A DNA stretch of 64,000 nucleotides from Collinsella aerofaciens (GCF_020181355.1 NZ_CP084004.1:496001-560000), one strand, 5' to 3'. Numbered from the stretch's first letter, positions 1 through 9,328 are shown. Program-made: numbers and translations. The notes: generated from the sequence alone by a model not told the origin.

Positions 1-330
1 AACCTCGTCGCAAGCGGCTTTGCCCACCCGGCGCAAGACCTCGTACTCGAGCTCGCCCTCGGCATAGGTCGGGCATTGCACCATCTCCTGCACCCATGCG
101 GGGCTCTCGAGCTCCTCGGCCGCGCGCTCCAGCTGACGCAGAAAACGGCGGCGACGCGCGTACTCGACCACGATGCCGAGCATACCAAAGATAAAGGACA
201 CGCCGACCGCCACGACCACGATAGAGACGGGTGCACCGGCAACCGTCAGCACAAAGCAGCTCAGCAGCACACCGCACGTCCACACGGCGACGGGAAGCAG
301 CGCATCTTTAAAGAACTTGCCAAACGACAT
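1..330 (-). CDS. Sensor histidine kinase, N-terminal part (runs off the window)
   Basis: Reading frame on the minus strand starting at ATG 328-330 and still open at base 1, so only about 110 residues are visible. The start MSFGKFFKDALLP is followed by two closely spaced hydrophobic segments (about residues 10-30 and 33-50) and then a basic, coiled-coil-like stretch rich in Arg and Glu. This is the layout of small intramembrane-sensing kinases of the BceS/LiaS type, and the gene lies 9 nt behind an OmpR-type regulator. No kinase motif is in view, so the assignment rests on topology and context. Confidence 0.72.
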   Translation of the reverse strand, partial: MSFGKFFKDALLPVAVWTCGVLLSCFVLTVAGAPVSIVVVAVGVSFIFGMLGIVVEYARRRRFLRQLERAAEELESPAWVQEMVQCPTYAEGELEYEVLRRVGKAACDEV

Positions 331-339
331 AGCCGGCCC

Positions 340-1011
340 CTAGACCGAATAGCCTTGGCCGCGATGCGTGGTCAAATACCCCTTGATGCCGATTTTTTCG
401 AGCGTGGTGCGCAGGCGGTTGATGTTGACGGTGAGCGTATTGTCGTCCACGAAGGCGTCGGAGTCCCACAGGTCCTGCATGATGGCCGAGCGCGAAACGA
501 TCTTGCCCGCGCGGCTCAGAAGCAGCGAGAGGATACGCAGCTCGTTTTTGGTGAGCTCGGTGCTGGTGCCCGTTTGCGTGTTGGTGACCATTGAGCGGGC
601 GAGGTCGAGCTCCAGCCCCTTGTGGACAAGTGTGCTGCGCTCGCCTGACGCCGCGGTGCGACGCAGCAGTGCGTTGATGCGCGCCACAAGCACACGGGCG
701 CTGTAAGGCTTGGGAACAAAGTCGTCCGCGCCGAGCGTCATGGCCATAACCTCGTCGATCTCGGTCGTGCGCGACGTGAGAACGATGATGGGAACCTCGG
801 ATTCGCGGCGAACCTCGTGGCAGATATGCTGGCCGTCCTTGACGGGAAGCGTGAGGTCGAGCAGCACCAGGTCGGGCACGGCGGCGAGAATATCGCGCGA
901 GACATGCTCAAACGATTCGCAGGCCTCGACTTCAAACCCGGCGCGGGCAAGGATGTCGACAAGCTCACGACGAATGGGCTCGTCGTCCTCAACGATATAG
1001 ATCAGCGCCAT
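340..1011 (-). CDS. OmpR/PhoB-family response regulator (BceR-like)
   Basis: A 223-residue two-component regulator. The receiver domain spans residues 1-115, with the acidic pair in IVEDDE, phospho-acceptor Asp52 in LLDLTLP, the switch Thr/Ser near residue 80 and Lys101 in VPKPY. A winged-helix DNA-binding domain follows (residues 128-223), with the typical TKNELRIL start and the RGQGY wing. A strong ribosome site (GAGGGGAG) precedes the start. The partner kinase gene follows 9 nt downstream. BceR-type regulators answer to cell-envelope stress or antimicrobial peptides, but no ABC transporter is visible, so the signal is unknown. Confidence 0.93.
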   Translation of the reverse strand: MALIYIVEDDEPIRRELVDILARAGFEVEACESFEHVSRDILAAVPDLVLLDLTLPVKDGQHICHEVRRESEVPIIVLTSRTTEIDEVMAMTLGADDFVPKPYSARVLVARINALLRRTAASGERSTLVHKGLELDLARSMVTNTQTGTSTELTKNELRILSLLLSRAGKIVSRSAIMQDLWDSDAFVDDNTLTVNINRLRTTLEKIGIKGYLTTHRGQGYSV

Positions 1012-1188
1012 TGATTCCGCTCCCCTCTTGGTTGTCTTGTCCCATTATGACCGCAAAGCTGCAGGTACACGCCTCGCGCGGTGCCAGGTGACAGAACTGT
1101 TCGCGAGCGGGGGCGTTTTGTCCGCCTCGCACTCGCAGCGGTGGCGGGGACCAAAATGATTCTTTAATCCCCGTCCCAGAAAAATCAT

Positions 1189-1896
1189 TTAGCGGCGGGC
1201 GCGGAGCTTTTCGTAGCCTTCGGCGAAGAAGGCGACCGTGGCGGCGTCGGCCTCGGCGGCGTCCGTCTCGGTTGCGGGGACCACGCCGTGCTCGTCACTC
1301 ACCAGGAACAGCGCGCCCTTGAGCTGCGCGGGAATGTCCACGCGCGTGACCGGGATGCCCTTGGTCTGGGCCAGCTGCTCAATGAGCGTCGCCGTGCCGC
1401 ACAGACACTCGTCCGCTGGCGCCACAAAGGCCAGCTCGCCGTTATCGACGGCGGCGAGCAGCTCGGGCGCCACGCCGGTTTCGTCGGCCTCGGAGCGGGC
1501 CTCGGCGGAGCGGGCACGTAGCGCCTTGGCCGACGTATCGGCCAGCGGCTCGTACTCGCCCACCGTCATGGCGGCGTTGCCGTTGATGTCGATCACCAGC
1601 ATGAGCACGCCGTCGTGTGCGGTGTAATCACCCTCGGCAAGCGACCACTCAACGTGTTGTTTGGCCCAGCTGAGCATGTTGTGGGTAAGCGGCTCGCCCT
1701 GCACCAGGCGCTCGGACAGCGCGCGAATGTGGCGGTTGAGCATGGGCACCTTTTTGTTGGACATGCGCCAACGGCAGACAAGCGCGGGCTTGTCGAGCGT
1801 AAACTTCTCGACCGCCTCCTGATTGGCGCAAAAGTCCTCGTACGCACGCTGATCCTCGGCATTGCCAAACAGCTCGGCATCATCAATCTGGGGCAT
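1189..1896 (-). CDS. Hypothetical protein, SseB-like features possible
   Basis: About 235 residues, acidic and Ala/Glu-rich, without signal peptide or membrane segment. I chose the start at MPQIDDAELFG because GAAAGG sits 8 nt before it; an upstream in-frame ATG (base 1920) would give 243 residues but lacks a ribosome site. The protein has an N-terminal helical part and a C-terminal part with GALFLVSDEHGVVP, a pattern reminiscent of SseB-type or enhanced-serine-sensitivity proteins, but I cannot name a family. It lies alone between the two-component system and purH. Confidence 0.7.
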   Translation of the reverse strand: MPQIDDAELFGNAEDQRAYEDFCANQEAVEKFTLDKPALVCRWRMSNKKVPMLNRHIRALSERLVQGEPLTHNMLSWAKQHVEWSLAEGDYTAHDGVLMLVIDINGNAAMTVGEYEPLADTSAKALRARSAEARSEADETGVAPELLAAVDNGELAFVAPADECLCGTATLIEQLAQTKGIPVTRVDIPAQLKGALFLVSDEHGVVPATETDAAEADAATVAFFAEGYEKLRARR

Positions 1897-1936
1897 GGTC
1901 ATACCTTTCGTGTTAGTCATTCCGTCCTCTTATACC

Positions 1937-1972
1937 AAAAAGACGGCCCTCCAAACGGAGCAGCCGTCTTTT
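1937..1972 (-). terminator. Rho-independent terminator behind purH
   Basis: A 10-bp stem (AAAAGACGGC with GCCGTCTTTT) with an inner CTCC/GGAG pairing and a T-run on the minus strand. It closes the purH transcript after the 95-nt hairpin element and lies just upstream of the next minus-strand gene. Confidence 0.75.
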
Positions 1973-2012
1973 GCAGAGATTATTTTGACGATACGGTCAG
2001 GCGACCGATCGG

Positions 2013-2042
2013 CTTAATGGGATAGAACAACATCCCATTAAG
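2013..2042. repeat. Perfect 11-bp inverted repeat with 8-nt loop
   Basis: Arms CTTAATGGGAT (2013-2023) and ATCCCATTAAG (2032-2042). No T-run follows on either strand, so it is not a classic terminator. It lies between the purH 3' element and the purH terminator. Confidence 0.7.
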
Positions 2043-2044
2043 GG

Positions 2045-2139
2045 TTTTCCAAGTGCCCGAGATTGCCCCGAAAGAGGAGCGCCGCGTACTAAATGTACGC
2101 AAGCGACGGTTTGAGGGGCAAGGTCGGGTGCTTGGGAAA
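2045..2139. repeat. 95-nt hairpin element, copy A (3' of purH)
   Basis: An imperfect long palindrome beginning 4 nt after the purH stop codon. The outer arms share CCARGTGCCCGAGATT on one side and AAGGTCGGGTGCYTGG on the other with the copy at 23029-23123. The apex is a GCGTAC...GTACGC stem in both. Both copies are exactly 95 nt. G-U type pairs in the outer stem suggest that it folds as RNA. Confidence 0.75.
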
Positions 2140-2143
2140 GCCT

Positions 2144-3751
2144 CTAGTGCCTAAAATGCCTGGCCCCTGTGAAGACCATCGCAATACCATGCTCGTTGCA
2201 GGCCTGGACGCTCTCGTCGTCGCGCTTGGAGCCGCCGGGCTGGATGATGCAGGTCACGCCGTGCGCGGCGAGCACGTCGACGTTGTCGCGGAACGGGAAG
2301 AACGCGTCGCTTGCACAGGCAAAGCCGCCCTTCTCCACGCCCTCGCGCTCGCAGAAGTCCTCGGCGCGCTCGCAGGCAAGCAGCGCAGAGTCAACGCGGT
2401 TGGGCTGACCCGGGCCCATGCCAATGCCGGCCTTACCCTTGGAAACCAGGATGGCGTTGGACTTGACGCCCTTGCAGACCTTCCAGGCAAACTCGAGCTC
2501 GGCCATCTCGGCGTCGGTGGGCTTGCGGTCGGTGGGGAACGTAAAGGTCGCAGGATCCTCGGTCACGTGGTCGACCTCCTGCACCAGCATGCCGCCGTCG
2601 ACGGAGCGCAGCTCCACCTGGGCGCCGTGGTCCACGCCGCCGGTGGCCAGCACGCGCAGGTTGGGGCGCTTGGCCATGCGCTCGAGCGCCTCGGCAGTGT
2701 AGCTCGGAGCGATGATAACCTCGACGAACTGCTTGTTCTGATCGGCAAAGTGCTCAACCAGCTCATAGGGAACCTCGCGGTTGCAGGCGATGATGCCGCC
2801 GAAGGCGCTCTTGGGATCGCAGGCGAAGGCGCGGTCGTAGGCGGCCGTGATGTCCTCGGCCACGGCGGAGCCGCAGGGGTTCTGATGCTTGAGGATCACG
2901 CAGGCCGGCTCGTCGAACTCGCGGACTAGGTTCCAAGCGGCGTCGGCATCCAGATAGTTGTTGTAGCTGAGCGGCTTGCCCTGGATCTGCTCGGAGCCCA
3001 CGAGCGGGAACTGCGAGCTCGCGGTATTCTCGCAGCCCTCGGCAAAGCGATAGACCGTGGCCTTCTGCTGAGGATTCTCGCCATAGCGCAGGTCGTCGAC
3101 CTTCTCCAGCGAGATCTCGAGCTTGGCAGAGGTGTCCGCCACGTCGCTTGCGTGGGCGGCGAGCCAACGGGAGATAGCCGTGTCGTAGGCGGCGGTGGTC
3201 TGGTAGACCTTCACCTGCAGGCGACGACGGGTGGAAAGCGTGGTGCAGCCACCGGTCTCGCGCATCTCGGCCAGGACGGCATCATAGTCGGCCGGGTCGG
3301 AGATGACGGTAACGCTCGCGGCGTTCTTGGCGGCAGAGCGCAGCATGGAAGGACCGCCGATGTCGATGTGCTCGATGGCATCCGCGAAGGTGACCTCGGG
3401 GTTGGCGACGGTCTTCTCGAACTCGTACAGGTTGACGACGACCAGGTCGATCAGCTTAATGCCGTGCTGTGCCGCCTCCTGCATGTGCTGCTCGGAATCG
3501 CGGCGGGCCAGCAGCGCGCCGTGAACCTTGGGGTGCAGGGTCTTAACGCGGCCGTCCATCATCTCGGGATAGCCCGTGAACTCCTCGATGGGGGTTACGG
3601 GGACGCCCGCGTCCTCGATGGCACGAGCCGTGCCGCCCGTAGAGATGATCTCGACGCCAAAGTCGTCAACCAGCGTCCGTGCGAAATCGACGACGCCCGT
3701 CTTATCGGTAACCGAAATCAACGCGCGTGCGATCTTCACATCAGATCCCAT
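2144..3751 (-). CDS. purH: Bifunctional AICAR formyltransferase / IMP cyclohydrolase
   Basis: The last two steps of IMP synthesis: formylation of AICAR with 10-formyl-THF and ring closure to IMP. At 535 residues it has the family's usual length. Residues 1-150 form the MGS-like cyclohydrolase domain (ISVTDKTGVVDFA, STGGTARAI, GGPSMLRSAAKN). The formyltransferase domain follows, with the KHQNPCGSA catalytic motif and FGGIIACNREVP. It stands alone rather than in a pur operon. A terminator and two palindromes follow it. Confidence 0.97.
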   Translation of the reverse strand: MGSDVKIARALISVTDKTGVVDFARTLVDDFGVEIISTGGTARAIEDAGVPVTPIEEFTGYPEMMDGRVKTLHPKVHGALLARRDSEQHMQEAAQHGIKLIDLVVVNLYEFEKTVANPEVTFADAIEHIDIGGPSMLRSAAKNAASVTVISDPADYDAVLAEMRETGGCTTLSTRRRLQVKVYQTTAAYDTAISRWLAAHASDVADTSAKLEISLEKVDDLRYGENPQQKATVYRFAEGCENTASSQFPLVGSEQIQGKPLSYNNYLDADAAWNLVREFDEPACVILKHQNPCGSAVAEDITAAYDRAFACDPKSAFGGIIACNREVPYELVEHFADQNKQFVEVIIAPSYTAEALERMAKRPNLRVLATGGVDHGAQVELRSVDGGMLVQEVDHVTEDPATFTFPTDRKPTDAEMAELEFAWKVCKGVKSNAILVSKGKAGIGMGPGQPNRVDSALLACERAEDFCEREGVEKGGFACASDAFFPFRDNVDVLAAHGVTCIIQPGGSKRDDESVQACNEHGIAMVFTGARHFRH

Positions 3752-4028
3752 GCAGTCCTCCTGTCTGGTACGCCGCCGTGCTCTGTGAGTCGGTGATACG
3801 TCGATCTGCAGCGCTCGCGCAGCGGCATTGAAAATACTGATTCAATGTAGCGCATCGAGCGCATCGATGCACCCCGCAACGGGCGCATATGCAGAAAAAG
3901 TTTGCGAGCGGAGGGGATGGGCACGGCACCGGGCACGGTGAGTTCATGGAACACAGGGGCACCATAATTAGATGCCAATAGCGTGGTAGAACTGTGCTCG
4001 ATATGCATCCGCAAAAGAAAGAGGCACC

Positions 4029-4670
4029 ATGGTCTCGCGGGTTCTCTACCGACCGTTTGATACCGAAGACTTCGACGCCATCGCGTTGATTCTGCAGCAG
4101 CTTTGGCATAACAATTCGGATAACGATGAGTACAACCGCCTCGAGGCCGCATGCGACCTCGCCTATTGCCTTTCGTCTTCGACGTTTTCGCAGGTTGCCG
4201 TAATCGACGGCCATGCACGCGGCATTGCGCTTGCACGCGCAGGACAGAGCTCCGGCGCCACCGTTAAGGAACATTGGATGGATACCGAACGCGCGCTGCT
4301 ATCGCAGATGCGTGAGCTGGAGCCCGATGCCTGCGCCGAGTATCTCTCGTTTGTGCGCGCAACCATCCGGACCAACAACCGCCTGCTCGAGAGCAGCCCG
4401 TTGCCGCACGACAACGAGGTCACGCTGCTTGCCGTGGATCGCGATGTCCATGGCCTGGGCGTTGGCACGGTTCTGCTCGATGCCGCGGTCTCACACCTAT
4501 CCTCGCTTGGAGCGACGAGGGCGCACCTGTACACCGACTCCAACTGCTCGTGGAAGTTCTACGAGCTGCACGGCTTTAAGCGCACGGCCACGCACCGCGC
4601 CAACCGCGAAGAGCGTCGCCACGACATGCCGCGCGAAAGCTTCCTCTACGAACTCGATCTAACAGCCTAA
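4029..4670 (+). CDS. GNAT-family N-acetyltransferase
   Basis: 213 residues, transferring an acetyl group from acetyl-CoA to an unknown amine. The acetyl-CoA motif A is clear near residues 137-160 (LLAVDRDVHGLGVGTVLL), followed by AHLYTDSNCSWKFYELHGF, a typical GNAT beta5-alpha4 region. The N-terminal 100 residues are helical and less typical. An AGAGG ribosome site precedes the start. It is monocistronic and diverges from purH; the substrate cannot be deduced. Confidence 0.9.
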   Translation: MVSRVLYRPFDTEDFDAIALILQQLWHNNSDNDEYNRLEAACDLAYCLSSSTFSQVAVIDGHARGIALARAGQSSGATVKEHWMDTERALLSQMRELEPDACAEYLSFVRATIRTNNRLLESSPLPHDNEVTLLAVDRDVHGLGVGTVLLDAAVSHLSSLGATRAHLYTDSNCSWKFYELHGFKRTATHRANREERRHDMPRESFLYELDLTA

Positions 4671-4683
4671 ACCCAGCAGCCAT

Positions 4684-4717
4684 ACCTAGTCATTTAGGGA
4701 TGTTCCCAGTGATTAGT
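4684..4717. repeat. Short palindromic element, copy 1 (CTAGTCATT family)
   Basis: Arms CTAGTCATT (4686-4694) and AGTGATTAG (4708-4716) around TAGGGATGTTCCC. The same layout and nearly the same core, TAAGAACGTCCCC, recur at 22269-22301. It lies just behind the acetyltransferase stop codon. Confidence 0.6.
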
Positions 4718-4808
4718 CGTTGGGGACAGCCTTCGTAGGTAGCGCATGAAAATGGGATGGATCCGTCGGCAGTCGCCGGAGAAGATCCATCCCAAAAATC
4801 AGAGCGCG

Positions 4809-6752
4809 CTAGAACGTTCCGCCGCCGCCTCCGCCGACGCCGCCACCACCGCCGCCAGAGAAGCCGCCGCCGCTGCCGCCGCTCGAGCTATCGGAGCTCG
4901 AAGCCAGCTCGCGGATGGTCTCGTGATACACATCGTTGAACGAATCGAGCGGAGACTCGTTGCCGTAGTGATGGTAATACCACCAGTAGCAGGGGTAGTT
5001 GTCGTAGAAATCGTCGCTGTTGCGCAGGTCCGCAGGCACGGCCTCGGCCAGCTGTCGCAGCACTTCTTTCGAAACGCCCAGGGCAACGCCCATCACCAGC
5101 AGCTTGTTCCACAGCACCAAATCGCCCGGGACGGCTTCCTTTAGGCGTGTGAAATCCTCGAGCCAATGCTTGAGCGCCTTGCAGCGAGCCGCCACCTCGG
5201 CGCCCTCCGGCGTAAAGCGGCGGAACGTAAGGCCCACGCCGATACCCACCAGCACAATCGGCACCGAGATAACCGCGGCGGTAATGTTCGCCTGTGCGCC
5301 ATCGGTAAAGAAGATGGATCCCACGGGAACAAAGGCAATCAGGATACCAAGAACCAGGCAAAACACCATTGCAACAATGCCGTCTGAGGCAACGTACTCG
5401 CTATCGGCCAGCTTGCCCTTAACGGTGTTCTGATAGTCCTCGAGCTTGTCGCCCACGGGTGTAGCGTGCTGCTTGACGTAGTGCTGCAGCTCGTCGAACG
5501 TGCGCGAGCGATCGCCGTTCTCGTCAGGCTTAGTACCGGCAAAGAAGACCTTGAGCACCATGTGGTCAATGCCCTTGGCCGACTTCCAGCCCGCATCACT
5601 CACCGTCACGCGATACGTCTGCTCTTCTTTTTCACGCCCCAACAGACCCTTCTTGGCCTTGGTCACGGTCGCCTGCTCCAGCTTGATCACACGGTCGTCA
5701 GTGAGCTTCATGAGCGTGGCGATATATGCCTGATCGGGCACCTCGTTCCAGCTCATGAGGGCCGAAAGCACGGCGGGATGGTCGGCCGAAGGCACATCGC
5801 GGAAATATTCGTCCTGGAAAAGCGGCTTGGGCTTGCGCTTGCGCAGCTTGAGCATAACGATTGTGCCGGTAAAGGCCACCGCCGCAACAACACTTAGCAC
5901 GGCAAGTGCATTGGCAATCATGCGAGCGTGAGCGCGGCGGGCGTTAGCCTCGTCGGCCCATTCCTTCTCTTCGCTCATGATCGTTGACATGCGCTCTTCG
6001 CCCGAAGCGGTAAGCTGCGGCACCCAGTCGCTAGGGAAGGCGATGCGTGCCTCGGCAAATTCGCCCTGATGCACACAGGGAATGGTATAGGTGACCATGG
6101 GCTCGTCCTCATCGAGCGACACGTCGCCCGTCAGCGGACCATGGCCCCATGCGCGGAAGTTATCGCCCTTGACGGCCGCCGTCCCGGCAGCGGCATTCGC
6201 GAAGCACACTTCCATCTCGACGTCATCGGAATCCGCAGACCAGCCGTCACCTACGAACTTCCAGTAGAGCTCGGCGGTATCGGCCCAGTTCATAACCGCA
6301 CCGGTCATGGTGTAGCTCACGTAGTAGATTGCGCTGTCGCCGCTCTCGTGAGGGCTGAACACCTTAATCCTTACGCCGTCACCGGTCTGCTCGACCGTGT
6401 AGACGCCAGAGTCGCCCTTGTTCGCGCTATCGACTTTGTTAAACGCGGTGTCCTCTTCCTCGACACTCAGCACGTCGACGCCCGCCGTGCCGCCCTGCTG
6501 GTTGGAGCCCGTATTGATCTCCCAAAACACGCCGTTGATGTCGTCGTCGAAATCAAACTGGCGTCCCTCGACAACGGTCAGCGATCCATCGGCCTCGACC
6601 GTGGCACTGATATAGGTCTGGGTCATGGAGTAGCCGTCGGCGTGCGCGGCGACAGGCAGCAGCAACAACGCAAGCGCGACGAGCACGCAGACGGAAGCGA
6701 ATCGCGCAAACAGGTGGCGCTGCCGGCTGACTTTGGCGGCGAGGGTGTTCAT
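4809..6752 (-). CDS. DUF2207-domain membrane protein with Gly-rich tail
   Basis: About 646 residues from the start MNTLAAKVSRQ, which has AAAGGA 9 nt upstream; a longer in-frame start at 6821 is less likely. It has an N-terminal signal peptide (hydrophobic stretch ending AAHADG), then an extracytoplasmic DUF2207 beta domain (residues about 40-260, SMTQTYISATVEADGSL). A membrane helix near residue 285, a cytoplasmic region, a second hydrophobic pair near residue 480 and a C-terminal tail of Gly and Ser (FSGGGGGGV) follow. DUF2207 proteins are widespread in Gram-positives and of unknown function. The Gly-rich tail is typical of the family. Confidence 0.92.
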   Translation of the reverse strand: MNTLAAKVSRQRHLFARFASVCVLVALALLLLPVAAHADGYSMTQTYISATVEADGSLTVVEGRQFDFDDDINGVFWEINTGSNQQGGTAGVDVLSVEEEDTAFNKVDSANKGDSGVYTVEQTGDGVRIKVFSPHESGDSAIYYVSYTMTGAVMNWADTAELYWKFVGDGWSADSDDVEMEVCFANAAAGTAAVKGDNFRAWGHGPLTGDVSLDEDEPMVTYTIPCVHQGEFAEARIAFPSDWVPQLTASGEERMSTIMSEEKEWADEANARRAHARMIANALAVLSVVAAVAFTGTIVMLKLRKRKPKPLFQDEYFRDVPSADHPAVLSALMSWNEVPDQAYIATLMKLTDDRVIKLEQATVTKAKKGLLGREKEEQTYRVTVSDAGWKSAKGIDHMVLKVFFAGTKPDENGDRSRTFDELQHYVKQHATPVGDKLEDYQNTVKGKLADSEYVASDGIVAMVFCLVLGILIAFVPVGSIFFTDGAQANITAAVISVPIVLVGIGVGLTFRRFTPEGAEVAARCKALKHWLEDFTRLKEAVPGDLVLWNKLLVMGVALGVSKEVLRQLAEAVPADLRNSDDFYDNYPCYWWYYHHYGNESPLDSFNDVYHETIRELASSSDSSSGGSGGGFSGGGGGGVGGGGGGTF

Positions 6753-6821
6753 AGGCACATCCTTTGTCTGTGATACCAGCAACGCCATTGTCCCACGTTT
6801 ACGGGCGCACATGACGAACAT

Positions 6822-7260
6822 CTAGGCCAGCGGAGTATCAAACGGGACGAAAGTCACGCCCGCGGCCGGCACCTGGGGACGTTCCTTATCTGCCGGCAAT
6901 CTGGGACACTCCTTGGCATAGCCCGCTCCGGCAATAGATACCACTTCATAGCTCCGTCACAGGTGTAGCGGCTTTGTGTTGCCGCACGCGCACTGATTGA
7001 GTCCGCGAGCAAGGGGCATAAAGCAGTTGAGCGAAAACGGTTTGCCCCTTTGCCGTTCGCTTGAGGATCATGTCCCCCTTTTCCGCGGAAACCCCGGCAG
7101 TTGCGAAGAGCTGCCGGGGTTTCTGTCGTTTGAGGGGTTGGGCTGGCGGGCGGCGATCGAGCTATCGAGCCGGTGGTCCGGCACGCGCAACGCGCGGCCT
7201 CGGCAACTTGCAGGCCACGGCAGCGTCTCCCCCACCGCGCCCCGCGCTATACTCGTCCGC
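6822..7260. other. Long intergenic region with mutually exclusive hairpins
   Basis: No gene is apparent. Near 6865-6915 two CTGGGGAC/CTGGGACAC-type repeats stand in direct order. At 7009-7018 GCAAGGGGCA can pair with 7043-7053, while 7029-7040 can instead pair with 7053-7061 (AGCGAA with TTCGCT). A perfect 13-bp hairpin, GAAACCCCGGCAG with its complement, lies at 7088-7123. The set resembles a leader or small RNA with a terminator-like end, 140 nt before gluQ. Confidence 0.4.
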
Positions 7261-8262
7261 ATGGATATCAACGCATGCAACATAGCAACACACGCCGCGG
7301 ACGCACCAGCAACGGCAGCGCCCATCCCCGTCGTGGGCCGCTTTGCCCCGTCGCCCTCGGGCCGCATGCACCTGGGCAACGTGTTCAGTTGCCTGTGTGC
7401 GTGGCTTTCGGCCCGCAGCCAGGGCGGCAGCATCGTGCTGCGCATCGAGGACCTGGACGATCGCTGCAAGCGCCCGGAACTTGCCGCTCAACTGATTGAC
7501 GATCTAACCTGGCTGGGGCTCGAGTGGGACGAAGGCCCCTACTACCAGCACGATCGCCTGGATCTGTACGAGGACGCCCTGCGCCAGCTGCAAGACGCCG
7601 GCCTCACCTATCCCTGTTTTTGCACGCGTGCCGAACTCCACGCCGCGAGCGCGCCGCACGCCAGCGACGGCACGCCCATCTACCGCGGCGCCTGCCGAGG
7701 CCTTTCTGCCGAGGAGGTTGCCCGCCGCAGCGCCCTGCGCGCCCCGGCCACACGCCTGCGCGTGCCCACCGTCGACGACCTCGCAGACGACGTGATCGAA
7801 TTCGTTGACCGCACGTACGGAGCCCAATGCGAGGCACTCGCCACCGAGTGCGGCGACTTTTTGGTGCGCCGCAGCGACGGCGTTTTTGCCTACCAGCTAG
7901 CCGTGGTAGTCGACGACGCTGCCATGGGCGTCACCGAGGTCGTGCGCGGATGCGACCTGCTGGGCTCCACGCCGCGCCAGATCTACCTGCAGCATCTGCT
8001 GGGACTGCCCACGCCGCACTACGCGCACATTCCGCTGCTCATGTCACCGGACGGCCGCCGCCTTTCCAAGCGCGATCGCGATCTGGACCTGGGCGAGCTC
8101 CGCACCCGCTTTGGCACACCCGAGGCGCTGTTGGGATGGCTCGCCGGGCAAACAGGCATCGCGCCGGACACCACGCCGCGTACCGCCGAGCAGCTGGTCG
8201 AGCACTTTAGCTGGGACGTCATCCGCGCGCATCGGGAGAACATCACTGTAACGGTCGAGTAG
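7261..8262 (+). CDS. gluQ: Glutamyl-Q tRNA(Asp) synthetase
   Basis: Attaches glutamate to queuosine at position 34 of tRNA(Asp). 333 residues from ATG 7261, short for a GluRS and right for this paralogue. The class I signature is PSPSGRMHLGN near residues 30-40. CFCTRAEL with a downstream Tyr and Cys forms the family's zinc site, and LSKRDRDLDLG corresponds to the KMSKS loop. The anticodon-binding domain of GluRS is absent. An upstream frame extension to 6997 has no family residues, so I start at MDINACN. Queuosine salvage genes are not seen nearby. Confidence 0.93.
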   Translation: MDINACNIATHAADAPATAAPIPVVGRFAPSPSGRMHLGNVFSCLCAWLSARSQGGSIVLRIEDLDDRCKRPELAAQLIDDLTWLGLEWDEGPYYQHDRLDLYEDALRQLQDAGLTYPCFCTRAELHAASAPHASDGTPIYRGACRGLSAEEVARRSALRAPATRLRVPTVDDLADDVIEFVDRTYGAQCEALATECGDFLVRRSDGVFAYQLAVVVDDAAMGVTEVVRGCDLLGSTPRQIYLQHLLGLPTPHYAHIPLLMSPDGRRLSKRDRDLDLGELRTRFGTPEALLGWLAGQTGIAPDTTPRTAEQLVEHFSWDVIRAHRENITVTVE

Positions 8263-8277
8263 CCAGCCACCCCGCCT

Positions 8278-9003
8278 CTACGCAACATCCCAGGGCTGGA
8301 GTTCGTCGCCCAGGCGAACGATGCAGTCGTAGAGCACGGTATGGCGCTCGGCCGGGTTGACATCCCGATGAAAATGCCCGTAGTACCAGCGCTTGTAGTC
8401 CAGACGGTCCTCCAGCTCGTCAAAAAACGTGGTGAGTCGATCGACATCGGGATAATTCCAGCCGGGCGCCGGATAGAGCGTGGGCGACAACATGCGCGTG
8501 GAGCAGGTGTGGGTGATCACGTAGTCGACCTTCCAGCCCACGCTGTCGAGCTTTGTCCGCGCCTCCTCAAAGTTGCGCTCGTCCGGCAGCTCCTGCGGCC
8601 ACCAGCTGGAATACGGAATGCGGTATTCCTTGTCCACGCTCGTGGCGCCGCCCATGGTAAAGACCGTTGAGCCGTCGAGCTCAAAAACCTCGCCGCGCGT
8701 CAGGCGCCGTATGGGCGAGGTATCCGACAGGCGCTGCGTCAGCCCACCGTGCCACAACTCCATGGGGCGTTCCGCCCAGTGATCGAAACGCTCGTGGTTG
8801 CCGTCGACAAACAGCACGGTGTAGGGGCGCGACTCCAGCCAAGCAATATCGGCACATTCCTCGGTAGAAAAGTCCCAGGGAAAGCCAAAGTCGCCCGCGA
8901 TGATGAGATAGTCGTCGCTCGCCAGGCTATCCCCAAGCTCCCAATCGCGGAGCTTTTGCATGTCAGCGCCGCCATGAATATCGCCTGTTACATAGACCGT
9001 CAT
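8278..9003 (-). CDS. Metallophosphoesterase
   Basis: A calcineurin-like phosphoesterase of 241 residues. All metal-binding blocks are present in order: GDIHGG, GDFGFPW, GNHERFD, ITHTCS and YGHFHRD. The start MTVYVTGDIHG has AGGGAAG upstream; a 12-residue longer frame is unlikely. It converges on gluQ with only 15 nt between stop codons. The substrate is unknown; the compact single domain resembles protein or nucleotide phosphoesterases. Confidence 0.92.
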   Translation of the reverse strand: MTVYVTGDIHGGADMQKLRDWELGDSLASDDYLIIAGDFGFPWDFSTEECADIAWLESRPYTVLFVDGNHERFDHWAERPMELWHGGLTQRLSDTSPIRRLTRGEVFELDGSTVFTMGGATSVDKEYRIPYSSWWPQELPDERNFEEARTKLDSVGWKVDYVITHTCSTRMLSPTLYPAPGWNYPDVDRLTTFFDELEDRLDYKRWYYGHFHRDVNPAERHTVLYDCIVRLGDELQPWDVA

Positions 9004-9088
9004 CGGATTACCACTTCCCTGTAAGTCGCTAGCCCACATTCTGCACGATCACTAAGTCAACCGTTCCAGCCCTTCCATCCTTTGGGAC

Positions 9089-9328
9089 CTACCCCTCGCT
9101 CTTCCATCCAAACGGGTCAAACACCCAAAAGATCAGATCGAGCACGCCGCCGGTCATCGTGGCGCCGGCAAGAGCCATGCAAACATGCAGAAAGCTGGCA
9201 CTTCGGAGCACGTCGAACGGCCCCAGAACAGCCAACAGCGCGACCGCTGCGCCGGCTACGCACAGCGCGAGGCACGGCCCCGCGTCCTTAACGCACTTCT
9301 TTGCGAGATGCTTTGCGTTGTCACTCAT
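9089..9328 (-). CDS. Small membrane protein, hypothetical
   Basis: 79 residues from MSDNAKHLAKK, with AAGGAG about 10 nt upstream. Two hydrophobic segments (about 20-40 and 48-68) with a short loop and a cytoplasmic-looking C-terminus (VFDPFGWKSEG). No family is recognised. It lies upstream of the phosphoesterase on the same strand and may share its transcript. Confidence 0.7.
   Translation of the reverse strand: MSDNAKHLAKKCVKDAGPCLALCVAGAAVALLAVLGPFDVLRSASFLHVCMALAGATMTGGVLDLIFWVFDPFGWKSEG

Noticed and set aside
3741-4274. Two overlapping minus-strand frames between purH and the acetyltransferase
   Set aside because: Low-complexity, overlap the real acetyltransferase start, no ribosome site; the 277-nt gap is better read as two divergent promoters.
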